Assembly (NCBI RefSeq): GCF_000346465.2
Contig: NC_034011.1
Span: 15,003,339-15,067,338, forward strand
DNA length: 64,000 bases
DNA from: Prunus persica
Lineage: Eukaryota; Streptophyta; Magnoliopsida; Rosales; Rosaceae
Reading direction: 5' to 3'
Numbering within the stretch: the stretch's first letter is position 1; the number at the start of each line of letters is the position of its first letter. The notes beneath the pieces were generated by a model. That model saw only the letters and a program-made list of their open reading frames with translations, searched no databases and had not been told where the DNA came from. Shown piece by piece: positions 1 to 9,759 of this stretch. The position numbers and the translations under genes were made by a program.

Positions 1-22
1 ACTGAAGCAGCACTCACCGTTA

Positions 23-622
23 CTACAGGTACATCAAAAGATCCATGTCTTTGTCCTTTCTCCTTACTGCATGCACGAGGCTATGATGAGCCATTCCCTC
101 AGCACCCATATTCAGCACCTGCCAGACACCAACTACATCAATTTCACTCCAATTGTAGTCTGGTGAGATGACCGAAGTATAATCTCGGAACATTTCGAAG
201 CCGTTGTTGAAACATTCAACCATTTCATGGTTATATTCTTCAGATTGTGTGAAATTTTCGACGGCATTTTTCTTTCTCTCTTCCAATTTCAACTTCAAGG
301 ACTCTAACTCTTTGCTCTGACTTTTTGCTTTTAGAGTTTGCTTCACCTCTCCAGCGTATGCTTTGTTCAACTTGTTGGCCAAGTTTCCCATAACTTGGCC
401 ATGAATATCGCACTTACTCTCCCACCAATCCGTTGCCTTTGACATATATTGGAGGTGGTGCTTGACGGCAGAGATTTTGTCAAGCGGATCATTGCTCTCA
501 GCCTCACTTCCAGATGAAGTGGGATCATGATTGGGAGTCCGAGGTGGAGATGGGAATGGCACATGCCACGGTTGGTCCCCTGGGTAACTGACATGCTCGT
601 TTGGAGGGCGTACATCCGACAT
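23..622 (-). CDS. Hypothetical coiled-coil protein A (199 aa)
   Basis: I do not recognise a named family. The ATG at 622 is chosen; the reading frame is open a little further upstream but without an ATG. The N-terminal 50 residues are Pro/Ser-rich and look disordered. Residues of about 55-150 are charged and helical, with a Lys/Glu-rich coiled-coil stretch. The C-terminal part has the motif GFEMFRDY...NWSEIDVVGV. The same layout (WW/FW aromatic pair, helix, GFE[ML]FR, NW, VxGV) occurs in the ORF at 2290-2760 on the other strand, so the two are probably diverged paralogues. It may be a gene carried by a transposon, since a MULE transposase lies 4 kb away, but no terminal repeats bracket it. 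Confidence 0.5.
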   Translation of the reverse strand: MSDVRPPNEHVSYPGDQPWHVPFPSPPRTPNHDPTSSGSEAESNDPLDKISAVKHHLQYMSKATDWWESKCDIHGQVMGNLANKLNKAYAGEVKQTLKAKSQSKELESLKLKLEERKKNAVENFTQSEEYNHEMVECFNNGFEMFRDYTSVISPDYNWSEIDVVGVWQVLNMGAEGMAHHSLVHAVRRKDKDMDLLMYL

Positions 623-1010
623 CTTTAAGTATTGCTGGGGACAATTCACAGCTGTTGCGTGCAACAAAACAAATAAAGGTAGATTCAGTCTCCAGTTGTA
701 AACGACAATTGGTTAGCTGTAGTGGAGAATATTTGCGTTTTAGTAAGACTAATTACCTTTCCTGTTAAGAAGGTGCCTCTGTTGTAGTTCTGTATAGGAA
801 GGTTCAGTTATATGTACGAACTTATATGAAGTATATTGGGTCTTTAGTTGGTGCATTCAATTGATGTGATTGCAAACTATACCATTAACTTATTGGCTGT
901 AATTTACAACAGTACAACATTACATTAACAACAATAAAATTGGCTTCCAAACGACAAAAAACCAAACCTTAATGGGAAATTGAAAATTGTGGATTTCAAC
1001 CCAAAATAGG
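623..1010. other. No gene seen; AT-rich spacer
   Basis: This AT-rich stretch upstream of the minus-strand ORF would hold its promoter. I see no coding pattern, repeat or clear TATA element in it. Confidence 0.4.
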
Positions 1011-1029
1011 ACTATGTAACTAAGCATTT

Positions 1030-1960
1030 ATTGCGAATTTCAGAACAGAAAATTGGAAAATAGCGAAATTGGAAAATTGGAAAATAGGAAAATTGGAAAA
1101 TAGGAAAAGTGAAAACTTGGAGAATGGGAAATAAGGAAACTTGGAAAATTGGAAATAGAACAAAAGGAAAATTGGCAAATCGGAAATACGAAAAAATGGA
1201 AAGTTGGAAATTTGGGAAATTTGGAAAATTGAAAATTGGAAATAGGAAAAAAGGAAAAATTGGAAAGAGGAAACTAGGCAATAGGATTAAATGACACTTG
1301 GAAAATTGGAAAATTGGAAAAAGGAAAAAAGGACACTTGGAAAATAGAAAATTTGGGTAATTGGAAAATAAAGCAACTTGGAAAATTGGCAAATTTGAAA
1401 TTGGACAAAAGGAAACTTGGAAAATAGGAAAATAGGAAAAAAAGGAAACTTAGAAAATAGTCCAATTGGAAAAAAGATAATTGGATAATTGGACAAAAAC
1501 TTCAAAATTTGAAAAATGGAAATAGGAAACAGGGATACATGGAAAATAAGAAAATTGGAAACGAATTGAAATTGTGGAAATGGGAAATAAGACAGTTACC
1601 ATATTGGACAATTTTAATTACTTTCTGGATTAGGCAAAGTAGGCAACTTTTTTTTAATTACATAATGGGAAAATGGGAACATTGAAAAATTGGAAAACTA
1701 GAAATACAACAAAAGGAAACTTGGGAAATTGCACAATAGGAAAATAGGGAATAGGACAAAATAGGCAAAAATAATGAAAAATTGGAAAATTGGAAAATTG
1801 GATGACACATGGAAAATAGGAAAATATGAAGAATGAAAAAATGGAAACGAATTGAGATTGCTGAAATGAGAAATAAGACAATAACCATATTGGTCAATTT
1901 GAATGAGTTGGTCAATTAGGCAAATCCCTTATTTGAATTACATAATGGGAAAATTACCAA
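1030..1960. repeat. Purine-rich minisatellite (GGAAAATT-type)
   Basis: About 930 bp of degenerate tandem units, roughly 8-12 bp long, of the type TTGGAAAAT / AGGAAAAT. A higher-order repeat is also visible: the stretch from about 1555 to 1670 (GAAACGAATTGAAATTG ... ACATAATGGGAAAATG) recurs at about 1845-1955, near 290 bp spacing. Open frames on both strands here only reflect the simple repeat (FPIFQFS-type on the minus strand). Confidence 0.85.
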
Positions 1961-2024
1961 GTTCGGAACGTCCAACATACAAATATATTACAAAAAGGCA
2001 TACAGTCAACTGGGTAATAACTCC

Positions 2025-2105
2025 CGCCCAATACTATCCCGCCTAAGACTCCCGCCAATCCCTCCCGCCAATTACTCCCCCTAATCCCTCCCGCCAATAA
2101 CTCTC
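2025..2105. repeat. CTCCCGCC-type short tandem repeat
   Basis: Five or six imperfect copies of CTCCCGCCAAT-like units of about 15-20 bp lie between the purine minisatellite and the ORF at 2290. They are the only GC-rich spot nearby. Confidence 0.6.
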
Positions 2106-2289
2106 TGAGTTACTCCAGGTCATTAAAACCTGCCTATATTAATCAACCCAGCTGTTTGAAATGAAAACTTCCATCACATTAACTCCTGCTTACAGCCATT
2201 ACCTTCCCCACTGATTTCACTCCCATCGCATTTAGTCCCTTTTTTTTCCAATTAAGTTGTACACCAGGCTACAATAAATATCGAAGACC

Positions 2290-2760
2290 ATGAACCATAA
2301 CCTCACACCAAACCCAACGCTTTCAATTACTGAAGGAGAGAAGACTAAAACACAAGCCAAGTCACCCAATTCACTCCCTGCAGACTTGGTCCATGGCATG
2401 CAGCAATGTCGAGGCAATACCATGTTTTGGAAAAATCTTCATGCAGACATAGTTTCAAAAATTGTGGAGGGCCAAGCTAGATGGGGTGTCATAAAAAACC
2501 GCACAATTCGCTCTCGTTATCATGCGCGCATGCATCTCCTACATATAAAGACAATGAAAGCAAAAATTGAAATTGCCCTTGCCACTGCAATTATGGTATT
2601 CAAGGAATCAGAAGCAATGGCCAAGTTGAAGCAAGAAGAAGTGGAAAGCGGATTCGAACTATTTCGTAAGTTTGCAAAAATAGTGGATCTGGCAGGAAAC
2701 TGGGCCAACATCACTGTGGCCGGGGTCATGAATTTCATGCGTCGCGGTCACCGCACTTGA
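2290..2760 (+). CDS. Hypothetical coiled-coil protein B (156 aa)
   Basis: No family recognised. The first ATG of the open frame is used. Residues 1-35 are low complexity and residues 45-115 look helical (lysine, glutamate and alanine rich). The C-terminus reads ESGFELFRKFAK...GNWANITVAGV and matches the C-terminal motif of the minus-strand ORF at 23-622 in spacing and key residues (GFE, FR, NW, VAGV/VVGV). It is shorter than that ORF, lacks its C-terminal tail, and is itself uninterrupted. It could be a real small gene or transposon cargo. Confidence 0.5.
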   Translation: MNHNLTPNPTLSITEGEKTKTQAKSPNSLPADLVHGMQQCRGNTMFWKNLHADIVSKIVEGQARWGVIKNRTIRSRYHARMHLLHIKTMKAKIEIALATAIMVFKESEAMAKLKQEEVESGFELFRKFAKIVDLAGNWANITVAGVMNFMRRGHRT

Positions 2761-3264
2761 AGAGTATGCAACTTCGAATTTGTCAACAGTAGGGAAATGG
2801 AACTATGAGGTGGCGTATTTTTGTATTATGTAACGATGGGGTGGCCTGTTGTTGTATTATGTAAGTTTGGAAATAGGATTTTATGGAATGATGAAGCCTC
2901 TTTTTGTATTTATGCATATACAGTTTATCGGTATCCAGTTCAGTGGCGATATAGCAGCAATAACTATACAATAAACATGCGTATAATGGCAATATTATGT
3001 CAATAAGAGTACAATAGAGTGATGATAGAGTTACAATATGATCCTATTACAGTACGTACTGCATCATAATGTTTTTTAAATTATTTGGTCCAAAAAAATA
3101 CTAATAAATAAACAAAAAATTAATTACAACCTGGAAAAAGGATGAATTATACATCCCTTAAAAGACATATGGCCTACAGTACAGACCTTCAAAATGAACT
3201 CTACATATATATATATAATGCATGCCTTGTAGCACCATCACATCCCCCCCTAAATTACACAAAC
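2761..3264. promoter_or_regulatory. Spacer and probable promoter region of the XRCC3-like gene
   Basis: AT-rich, with no coding pattern. A TATATATATATAA run at about 3206-3219 lies 45-60 bp upstream of the ATG at 3265 and could serve as a TATA element. Two partial repeats of TTGTATTATGTAA lie at about 2820-2862. Confidence 0.35.
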
Positions 3265-4146
3265 ATGACACCCCAAAACCTCATGCTCCTTCCTCTTTCA
3301 ACCCCTAAATTATCCATTGGATGCCCAATACTAGATGACTGCTTGGGGGGTGGGATACCCTGCAACTCCATAACAGAATTGGTAGGGGAGAGTGGTTCTG
3401 GGAAGACGCAGCTTTGTCTCCAACTTACGGTACGAGCTCAGCTCCCACTCTCAAATGGCGGACTAGGGGGCTCCTCCGTCTACATATTCACAGAATTCAG
3501 CTTCCCATTTCGTCGATTGCAACAACAAGGCAACCTTTATCATGCATCATACCCCAACTTAATAAGGTTGGAGCCATTGGAAGACATATATGTTCATGGT
3601 GTTCATGATGCTCAACAACTCATCCATGTCCTTGGAGACATAGAAGCATTTATTGCCATTGATCACACCCGCCTACCTGTGAAACTCATTGTCATTGATT
3701 CCATTGCTGCATTGTTCCGATCACAGTATCAAACAACACCAACAGATTTGAAACGGCGGTCTGAAATGTTCTTCAACATATCTGGGACATTGAAGGGTTT
3801 AGCAAATAAGTTTGGGTTGGCGGTGGTTGTCACCAACCAAGTGGTGGATTTTATTGGGCCACATGATAAAGTGAATGGGGTGAGGTTGGGAAACTTGGAG
3901 TCCCTGGACACATCAGGCAAACAGGTGAGTCCAGCTTTGGGACTGGCTTGGGCACATTGCATAAATTCAAGAGTGTTCTTGGCAAGACATGAGCAATCTA
4001 TTGAGGTTAACATTCGTAATGCTCCTTCAACAAGTATATGTAGTCAAACACATAGGACATTTCACCTTGTATTTGCCCCACATCTGGCCTATGCATCGGC
4101 CGAATTTGTAATCAGAAAAGAAGGTATAGTCGGAGTATCACATTAA
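3265..4146 (+). CDS. XRCC3: DNA repair protein XRCC3-like (RecA/RAD51 paralogue), 293 aa
   Basis: XRCC3 is a RAD51 paralogue that acts with RAD51C in the nucleus in homologous recombination and meiotic break repair. Seen here: the N-terminal LSIGCPILDDCLGGGIPCNS block typical of the family, a Walker A motif GESGSGKT at residues 41-48 followed by QLCLQL, and a Walker B motif KLIVIDS at about 140-146. A conserved VVVTNQV strand and the family-like ALGLAWAHCINSR stretch follow. The length (293 aa) fits plant XRCC3. The frame is open 41 codons further upstream, but homology begins at the internal ATG at 3265. The whole CDS is one uninterrupted ORF. I cannot say from memory whether the native gene has introns, so this may be the native gene or a retrocopy. 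It is convergent with the MULE transposase, 291 bp away. Confidence 0.85.
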   Translation: MTPQNLMLLPLSTPKLSIGCPILDDCLGGGIPCNSITELVGESGSGKTQLCLQLTVRAQLPLSNGGLGGSSVYIFTEFSFPFRRLQQQGNLYHASYPNLIRLEPLEDIYVHGVHDAQQLIHVLGDIEAFIAIDHTRLPVKLIVIDSIAALFRSQYQTTPTDLKRRSEMFFNISGTLKGLANKFGLAVVVTNQVVDFIGPHDKVNGVRLGNLESLDTSGKQVSPALGLAWAHCINSRVFLARHEQSIEVNIRNAPSTSICSQTHRTFHLVFAPHLAYASAEFVIRKEGIVGVSH

Positions 4147-4437
4147 CTGTGTAATATAGGAATTCTAAGAACTTTAATGATTTGGATCCATTTGGAATTA
4201 CATTCCAGTCCCTTTAATTTCGCACTCAAATTATAATAGCAATCTGGAAGCAATACCAGTACAATAAAAGTCCAATATAATAGCAATCTGTCAGCAATAG
4301 AGCATGCTGTAGCAATGCAACCCAAATTATGCAAATTTAAAAGAATTCCCATTCAACATAACACGAAACACAAATCATATTGTCTAAGATACAAGTAGAG
4401 TTTACATGACCTACCAAAGTAACACAAATCATATTGT
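4147..4437. repeat. Convergent 3' spacer with a 25 bp direct repeat
   Basis: AT-rich spacer between two convergent genes. CACAAATCATATTGTCTAAG with a few following bases occurs twice, at about 4370 and 4423, 53 bp apart. The tract TCCAATATAATAGCAATCTG resembles the repeats found near 6940-7030 in the MULE leader. No gene. Confidence 0.6.
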
Positions 4438-6903
4438 CTAAGATACATTGCACAATGGAATATTGTTTTTACAGGTGCTTTTATTGTGGCCTGCGGAACC
4501 GCACCTTGAGCACTTTCTTCTAATGGTGCCCTCTCCTTGCGAGGGAATTCTTATCTTCTTTCGTCTGCCTGGCATGACCCTTGCCATCGGAGGCAGCACA
4601 ACTCGAGTTCGAACATCTTCAGGAATATCCCACATTCCGTGAGGTTGTACAGGGTAGATGCTATCCGAATAAGCATCCACCCAGGTTTTCCGAGTGTAAT
4701 ACCGAGAAGCCTTTGCGTATACATTTACTTTCAAGAAGCGGCAAACTGCAACTACATGCTTGCAAGGTAGCTGCTCAAGCTGAAACTTTCTACAACTACA
4801 ACTGTTTTTCGTCAAATCTACGAGGCCGTCCATATCACCATCCAAAACATTAAACTGTGCATTATTTACTTTAACCACATTCATCCTTGCAGCATCCTCC
4901 AACCTGTTCCTCAACTTCTTCTCTCCAAAATTGGGGCACAATGTTGTTGTGCAATTCAAAGCCAACTCACGACGTTCGGTGAACCATTTCACAAGGAGAT
5001 TAACAATTTCCCCTATCAAATGAACCACTGGCAGCATCCTTGCAAACCTAAGGACTGAGTTGATTGACTCCGCAATATTTGTTGTCATTACATTATAGCG
5101 GCGTCCATCCATGTGAGCTCTAGACCACTTATGTAACCCTGCCTCTTCAAGATATTGAGCAACATGTTCCTTTCGCTTGATCTTGCGAAAATGACAATCA
5201 AATTCAGTAATGGAATAAGATTTCGCAGTCTGCTCAAAGTGCATAAGTATGTGATCACGCTTTTTCAACTTGCAAGTGCGTTTCATGTTCCCCTTCATAT
5301 GATAAAAGCATATGCCATGTTGTGCAGTTGGAAAAATTTTGTTCCACACATTCTCTATGCTAACATTGCGATCAGAAATAATGACAAGATTGGGACACTT
5401 ACCAATGGCTTCATGAAGTTTAGTGAAAAATCAATGCCATGATGCATCCGTCTCCAAATCCCCGATCCCAAAAGCAAGAGGATATATATTTCGATTACCA
5501 TCGAATGCATTTGCTACAAACATAACACCCTTGTACTTGGATTTTAAATGAGTGGCATCCACGGCTATCACTGGGCGCATGGAAGAACGGAACCCTCTAA
5601 TACATGTGCCAACCACCATAAATAAATACACAAAGTGATTGTTCTCATCAGTTTGGATGTGTGTTCTTGTGCCGGGATTCATACGCTCTAATTCATAGCA
5701 ATAAGCTGGAAGGATATAATATGCCTCCTCCGCTGATCCTCTAATGGACAATAGAGCTAACTCCCTTGCTTTCCAAGCTTTCGAATAATGGATGGTGCAA
5801 CCAAAGTTGTGTTTCACATCTCTCATAATGTCATTTGGTGTGTATATTGTCCGAGAATCCTTCAACTTCCTTTTAAGTGAAGTGGCTACAAGTGCTGCGG
5901 TTGCTTGACGATGCTTGTCACTTACGAACCTCAAATCACATTCATGGACAGTTGTACACCTCAGAATCATGAAGCTGTATTCTCCAATTCTCGATGCTCG
6001 GACCCGCCATGGGCATGGACGTTGACAACAAACCACAAGCAACCTCTTAGTGCAAGAGAATTGCACCTTAAATTCAAAGTGGCCTCTTAATGCCGTCAAC
6101 TGTAACTCCGTCAACAATGCTTTCTTACTAGAGAAAATTTGCCCAACTGTAATTTTCGGATTCCAATCACTTCGTGAAAACCCGCTGTCCAAATATGCTT
6201 CTTCATCATTTACACCGGCTGCATTGTACCGATTTTGTTCACCCATTTGACTCCAATAATGTTGACGAATGGGTTCAGATTCTCCTCCTAAACGCATTAT
6301 TGGCAATTGGGCAGCTGTGTTGAAGCAGCCCAAATTAGGAGGGGCAGAGTACACTGACACTTCATTTCTTTCAGTACTATTATCACCACCATGCATCTCC
6401 TCCACCTCGCTAAAATCAATCATATCCACAAAATCTGTCCCTACTTCACCTCCCACATCAGTGACATTTGTATTATTCCAAGTGACTTCATTGCTTTCAA
6501 CAATGGCAACTGAAGAAGGACCCATCCGACTACTATCTGTCGTGATATGCATACTATGAACTACATCATTTGTCAGTCCTTTATCTTCTATACTCACGAG
6601 TAAGGGAGCTAGTTTTGAAGGTGTTACCTCGGAATTGTACTTCATAAAAAAATTGACATCATCATCGTCCTCAATCTTTATGTGCTTCCACTCATTCGAG
6701 GCCACCAAAACTGAGAATTTTAAGCAAACCTTGTCTTCCCTGCTGTTTGTATTACCAATCTGATGCACACGGTCCAACAGTTCAGCAAATTTGATGGTCC
6801 GTCGAACTATTAAGCCTTTTGAGTCACCCCCTTCGTATTTGCACATCTTCTTCGAGGTGACCCATTTTCCATTGTATAACACGAGAATAACAATTGTCTC
6901 CAT
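4438..6903 (-). pseudogene. MuDR-like (MULE) transposase, one in-frame TGA
   Basis: Cut-and-paste transposase of the Mutator superfamily, 821 codons in one frame except for a TGA at codon 491 (5431-5433, minus strand). In order: an N-terminal region with a PB1-like stretch, a MuDR DNA-binding domain at about residues 225-330 (ending in a C/H pattern), and the MULE DDE domain at about 430-600 with first Asp in IAVDATHLKSK, second Asp in NLVIISDRN and Glu in TTNIAESIN. A SWIM zinc finger follows (CSCRKFQLEQLPCKHVVAV), then a C-terminal CCHC knuckle (CSRCGSAGHNKSTC). The stop sits in the WH*FFTKL context, where the family has Trp. Both halves remain in the same frame, so this is a nonsense change, not a frameshift. 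The first in-frame ATG (6903) is used; a leader intron with acceptor near 6940 seems likely. Confidence 0.9.
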
Positions 6904-6939
6904 TTCTGACCATGACAAAACAACATTTCATTCACACAA

Positions 6940-7030
6940 TATAACCACAATAACCATACAATACAATAGCAATATAACCACAATATAATAGCAATATAAT
7001 GGCAATATAATGGCAATATAATAGCAATAC
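6940..7030. repeat. AATATAATAGC-type short tandem repeat in the MULE leader
   Basis: Seven or so copies of an 11-13 bp unit (CAATATAATGG / CAATATAATAG). They lie just upstream of the transposase start, within the presumed leader intron. Confidence 0.75.
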
Positions 7031-7279
7031 GACTGTAAAATAAGAGGAACACAACAGAATCACACTATACAGATCTACTACATCAAATAGAAAATCCCAA
7101 GTTTCAAGATTCACATATCCAGACCAATCTAAATGCAATTGGTACAAACCCAGATGAATGAGCATGAATATTCAACAAAACCTAACCCAAATAAATTAAA
7201 GCCAAAACGAATTTAACACAAACCCAAACAATCAAACTATAACCCATTTCACATAATACTGATATTAAGAAAATAACCA

Positions 7280-7640
7280 TCAACACTACCTTTTCGAGGT
7301 CGGCAATCCACTAAAGCTTCAAGGTTGCAAGCAGCTATTCAGAAGACATAGCTAAAGGGAGGGGTTCGTGATTCCAAACAGAGAGCAAGAGATTGAATAG
7401 GGGAGAAAGAGACATAACGAAGCTAGAGAGAGACAGCTGCGCTATGAGAAACAGAGCAAAGAGAGAGACAGAGAGTTGTGCTAGAGAGAGAGAGAGCCAA
7501 GAGAGAGAGAGCCAAGAGCGAGAGAGCCAAGATAGAGAGAGCCAAGAGAGACACAGAGAGCTGTGATAGACAGATACCAAAGAGAAAGAGAGCTGTGCCA
7601 GAAAGAGAGAGAGAGCTGTGTGAGCTTCTTCTCTCCAAAA
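7280..7640 (-). promoter_or_regulatory. MULE 5' leader with GA/CT-rich repeat
   Basis: The minus strand reads a CT-rich leader. On the plus strand 7380-7620 is a GA-rich array with about 15 bp units of the GAGAGAGCCAAGAGA type. Near 7289 the minus strand has a good donor (AAAAG/GTAGTG), consistent with a leader exon that splices to just upstream of the ATG at 6903. Such CT-rich tracts are common in plant 5' UTRs. Reading frames in this stretch reflect the repeat. Confidence 0.5.
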
Positions 7641-7715
7641 TTTCTGCACTTGTGAAAAATTAGCAATAAGTGGACAATAATTTTATATTTATAGGTGATA
7701 GTTGTACAAAAATTG

Positions 7716-7773
7716 GGAAGGGGTGGTATTTTTAATTAAAATTATGAAATGGGTGTCATTTTAAGCTATTTCC
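7716..7773 (-). mobile_element. Candidate MULE terminal end (right side)
   Basis: On the minus strand this reads GGGAAATAGCTTAAAATGAC, then an AT-rich stretch leading to the transposase leader. The GGGAAAT start and position upstream of the transposase are what a MULE terminal inverted repeat would show. The matching left end and a 9 bp target duplication were not found in the window, so the left end may lie before position 1. Confidence 0.4.
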
Positions 7774-7810
7774 CAAAAAAATATGCGTACAGTGGTAAGC
7801 CTAGACCTCC

Positions 7811-7818
7811 TATAAATA
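7811..7818 (+). promoter_or_regulatory. TATA box of the WSD1-like gene
   Basis: TATAAATA, 99 bp upstream of the ATG at 7917 and only about 40 bp from the candidate MULE end. A MULE insertion here would have replaced the distal promoter. Confidence 0.55.
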
Positions 7819-7916
7819 TGCAAGCCGAAAATAACGAAACTACCACTTCTAATTGAGTTACCTAGAGCTCAAGAAAACACGTATATAAATTAGATAAGAA
7901 GAAAAAGAAACGTACG

Positions 7917-8099
7917 ATGGAGTATGGGGTGCATGGAAATGAGCCCGTGAGTCCTACTGGCCAATGCCTCAACAGCTCTGTGCTATCCATGTCAATTCTT
8001 TGTGTTTTGGAATTTGAGATTCCAATCAATGAATCAAAGAACTTGTCATTCCTTCAGGATGTCTTCCCCCATATCAGCCCTCGATTCTCCTCCATCATG
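7917..8099 (+). CDS. WSD1-like exon 1
   Basis: Starts MEYGVHGNEPVSPTGQ and ends SSIM, followed by GTGTTT as presumed donor at 8100. The N-terminal EPxSPxGQ...NSSVLSxSIL pattern is typical of plant WSD1-like proteins. The exon lies only 62 bp before the CACTA terminus. The exact donor is inferred. Confidence 0.75.
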
Positions 8100-8158
8100 G
8101 TGTTTTTTTCCTCTCTATTCTTTTCTACCGTAAACCCTAATATACATCCAAATGATGA

Positions 8159-8191
8159 CCTCACTACTACAAAAAGTGAAAAAGACGACCA
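8159..8191 (+). repeat. CACTA-1 left terminus and target duplication
   Basis: Target duplication CCT (8159-8161), then CACTACTACAAAAAGTGAAA followed by AAGACGACC. It mirrors the right end at 21917-21948 (CACTACTACAAAAAAGC on the opposite strand). Confidence 0.95.
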
Positions 8192-8194
8192 GAA

Positions 8195-9230
8195 AACAAT
8201 GACGGTCTAAGTGAAAACCGTCGTGGTTTATAAAAAGACGACGGTTCTAAAAACACCGTCGTGTAATACAACCTTAGACAACTAAAAAATGGAGATTCAA
8301 ATGGCTGTTCAAAAACAACGACGTACATAATTAAACAACCGACGTCTATTTGAAACAGATTTCCGCAGTGTAAAATCAATGCCAACAAAGAACGGCAGAA
8401 GTTATGAATCGACCGACGTAGAAAGTAAAGACGACGATTTCAATAAAAACTGCCGTTTTTACTCATAAAATAACACGACGAGGTTTTCGTATAAGACACC
8501 GTATAATTACAAACAAATCCACGGCTTTAAAATATAAAATATCGCCGTATTAAATTAATTTACAATGACGGAAAATATAAATATATCGACGTCATTATCG
8601 TATAGTTCTACGACGTTATCTTTAAATCGTACAATAAAATTTAACGTCGTATTTATTCATTTTATACGTCGTACCTTTAATTTTAACGGTCGTCTTAATA
8701 AGAATTTTTGTTAACAATTTTTTTCTTTGATTTTCTTATCCTACGTCGGTAGATCTACTTAATGACAAGAATTGAAATAACCACGACGGTTTATATAGAA
8801 CACCGCCGACATAATCAGATTTGTCTGAGATCCCAAGGGTTACGAAATCTTACCAGATGGAACTCTGTTCCACATCATAATCTTAACAGATGACACAGAT
8901 TTGCAAATATTGCGTCGTGTTAGTTTACAAATTCTAGAACATTAATTTCCCTCATTTTAAATTTCCTCGGGAAAGAAAAATCTATTTATCACGCTTTGTA
9001 ATTGAAAACTAAAACTGAAAGAATACGAGAAAAAAAACTCTATTTATAATTTAAAAATAAAATCCACGTCGGTTGTAGTACACTTAACGACGTTTAACAA
9101 AATAATCTACGTCGGTAATTATAAATCTACCGCCATCTTACCTTAATATAGACGACGAGAAAAGACGACGGTAGAACAGAAAACCGCCGTTGTTTCAGTT
9201 TCTTTAACAGTTTGGTCCTTTATCTTTCTG
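8195..9230. repeat. CACTA-1 left subterminal repeat array
   Basis: Dozens of copies of ACGACGG / CCGTCGT / ACGTCGT in both orientations, separated by 15-40 bp of AT-rich DNA. No coding content. A stretch at about 8826-8915 is poorer in the motif and could be another captured piece, but I do not recognise it. Confidence 0.85.
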
Positions 9231-9259
9231 CAGGACTTGTATAGTTCAAAGCATTGACA

Positions 9260-9660
9260 ATGTCTTCATCATATCTCCCAGCAACTACTGATTCAATTGC
9301 TCATGCTTTAGAGGCCATCTGAAGCCATTTCTATTCTTTATCGTATTCTTGAAACCCATCTTCTTCTTCTGAAGCTCTACGGATAAAGGAAGAGGCTATC
9401 ACAAATCCGACGGATCTTCTTAGGCAAGAAAATCAAGCAGAGGATCAGGCACATCTGATCTTCAGATTTCCCTGAGAAGCGAACTTTCCTTCGACAGCGA
9501 GTGGAGGCCAGGCTTGCATCTCTTTTGATGGAAAGCAAGGAGTATTCAGAAGCACTAAGTGTCCTATCAGGCTTGATCAAGGAAGTGAGAAGGCTAGTTG
9601 ACAAGCTTTTTCTTGTGGACATATATTTGATGCGAGTAAGCTCAATTTCTCTTTGAGAAA
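9260..9660 (+). pseudogene. RPN6: Captured fragment of 26S proteasome lid subunit RPN6
   Basis: Reads MSSSYLPATTDSIAHALEA, then after small shifts EAISILYRILE and SSEALRIKEEAIT, then DLLRQENQAED. After an internal deletion of roughly 55 codons it continues with RQRVEARLASLLMESKEYSE and ALSVLSGLIKEVRRLVDK. This is the N-terminal helical-repeat region of RPN6 (PSMD11 family), a PCI-domain scaffold of the proteasome lid. Frameshifts, one stop (TTTCCCTGAGAA) and the internal deletion make it non-coding. A TTTCTGCAG acceptor-like site just before (near 9232) suggests a genomic rather than cDNA source. It lies between subterminal arrays of CACTA-1 and is a captured host gene piece. Confidence 0.85.
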
Positions 9661-9759
9661 GACATCCAAATTATTGTCTTTGAGACGTGAGAGACTGAGA
9701 GAGGAAGAACTTGGAACCTTAAATGTAAACCGAAAATGAATGAAAGCGACAAATTTATA

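Noticed and set aside
1012..1915. Several open frames on both strands (FPIFQFS-like and its complement)
   Set aside because: They only reflect the GGAAAATT minisatellite; no codon pattern and no family.
2797..2880. Possible left MULE terminus (GGGAAATGGAACTATGAGG)
   Set aside because: Shares only the first seven bases with the right-end candidate; no target duplication.
7335..7666. Leu/Ser-rich minus-strand and Arg/Glu-rich plus-strand frames
   Set aside because: Artefacts of the GAGAGA repeat in the MULE leader.
9377..9622. Minus-strand frame of 81 aa inside CACTA-1
   Set aside because: Antisense of the RPN6 fragment; the plus strand explains the sequence.
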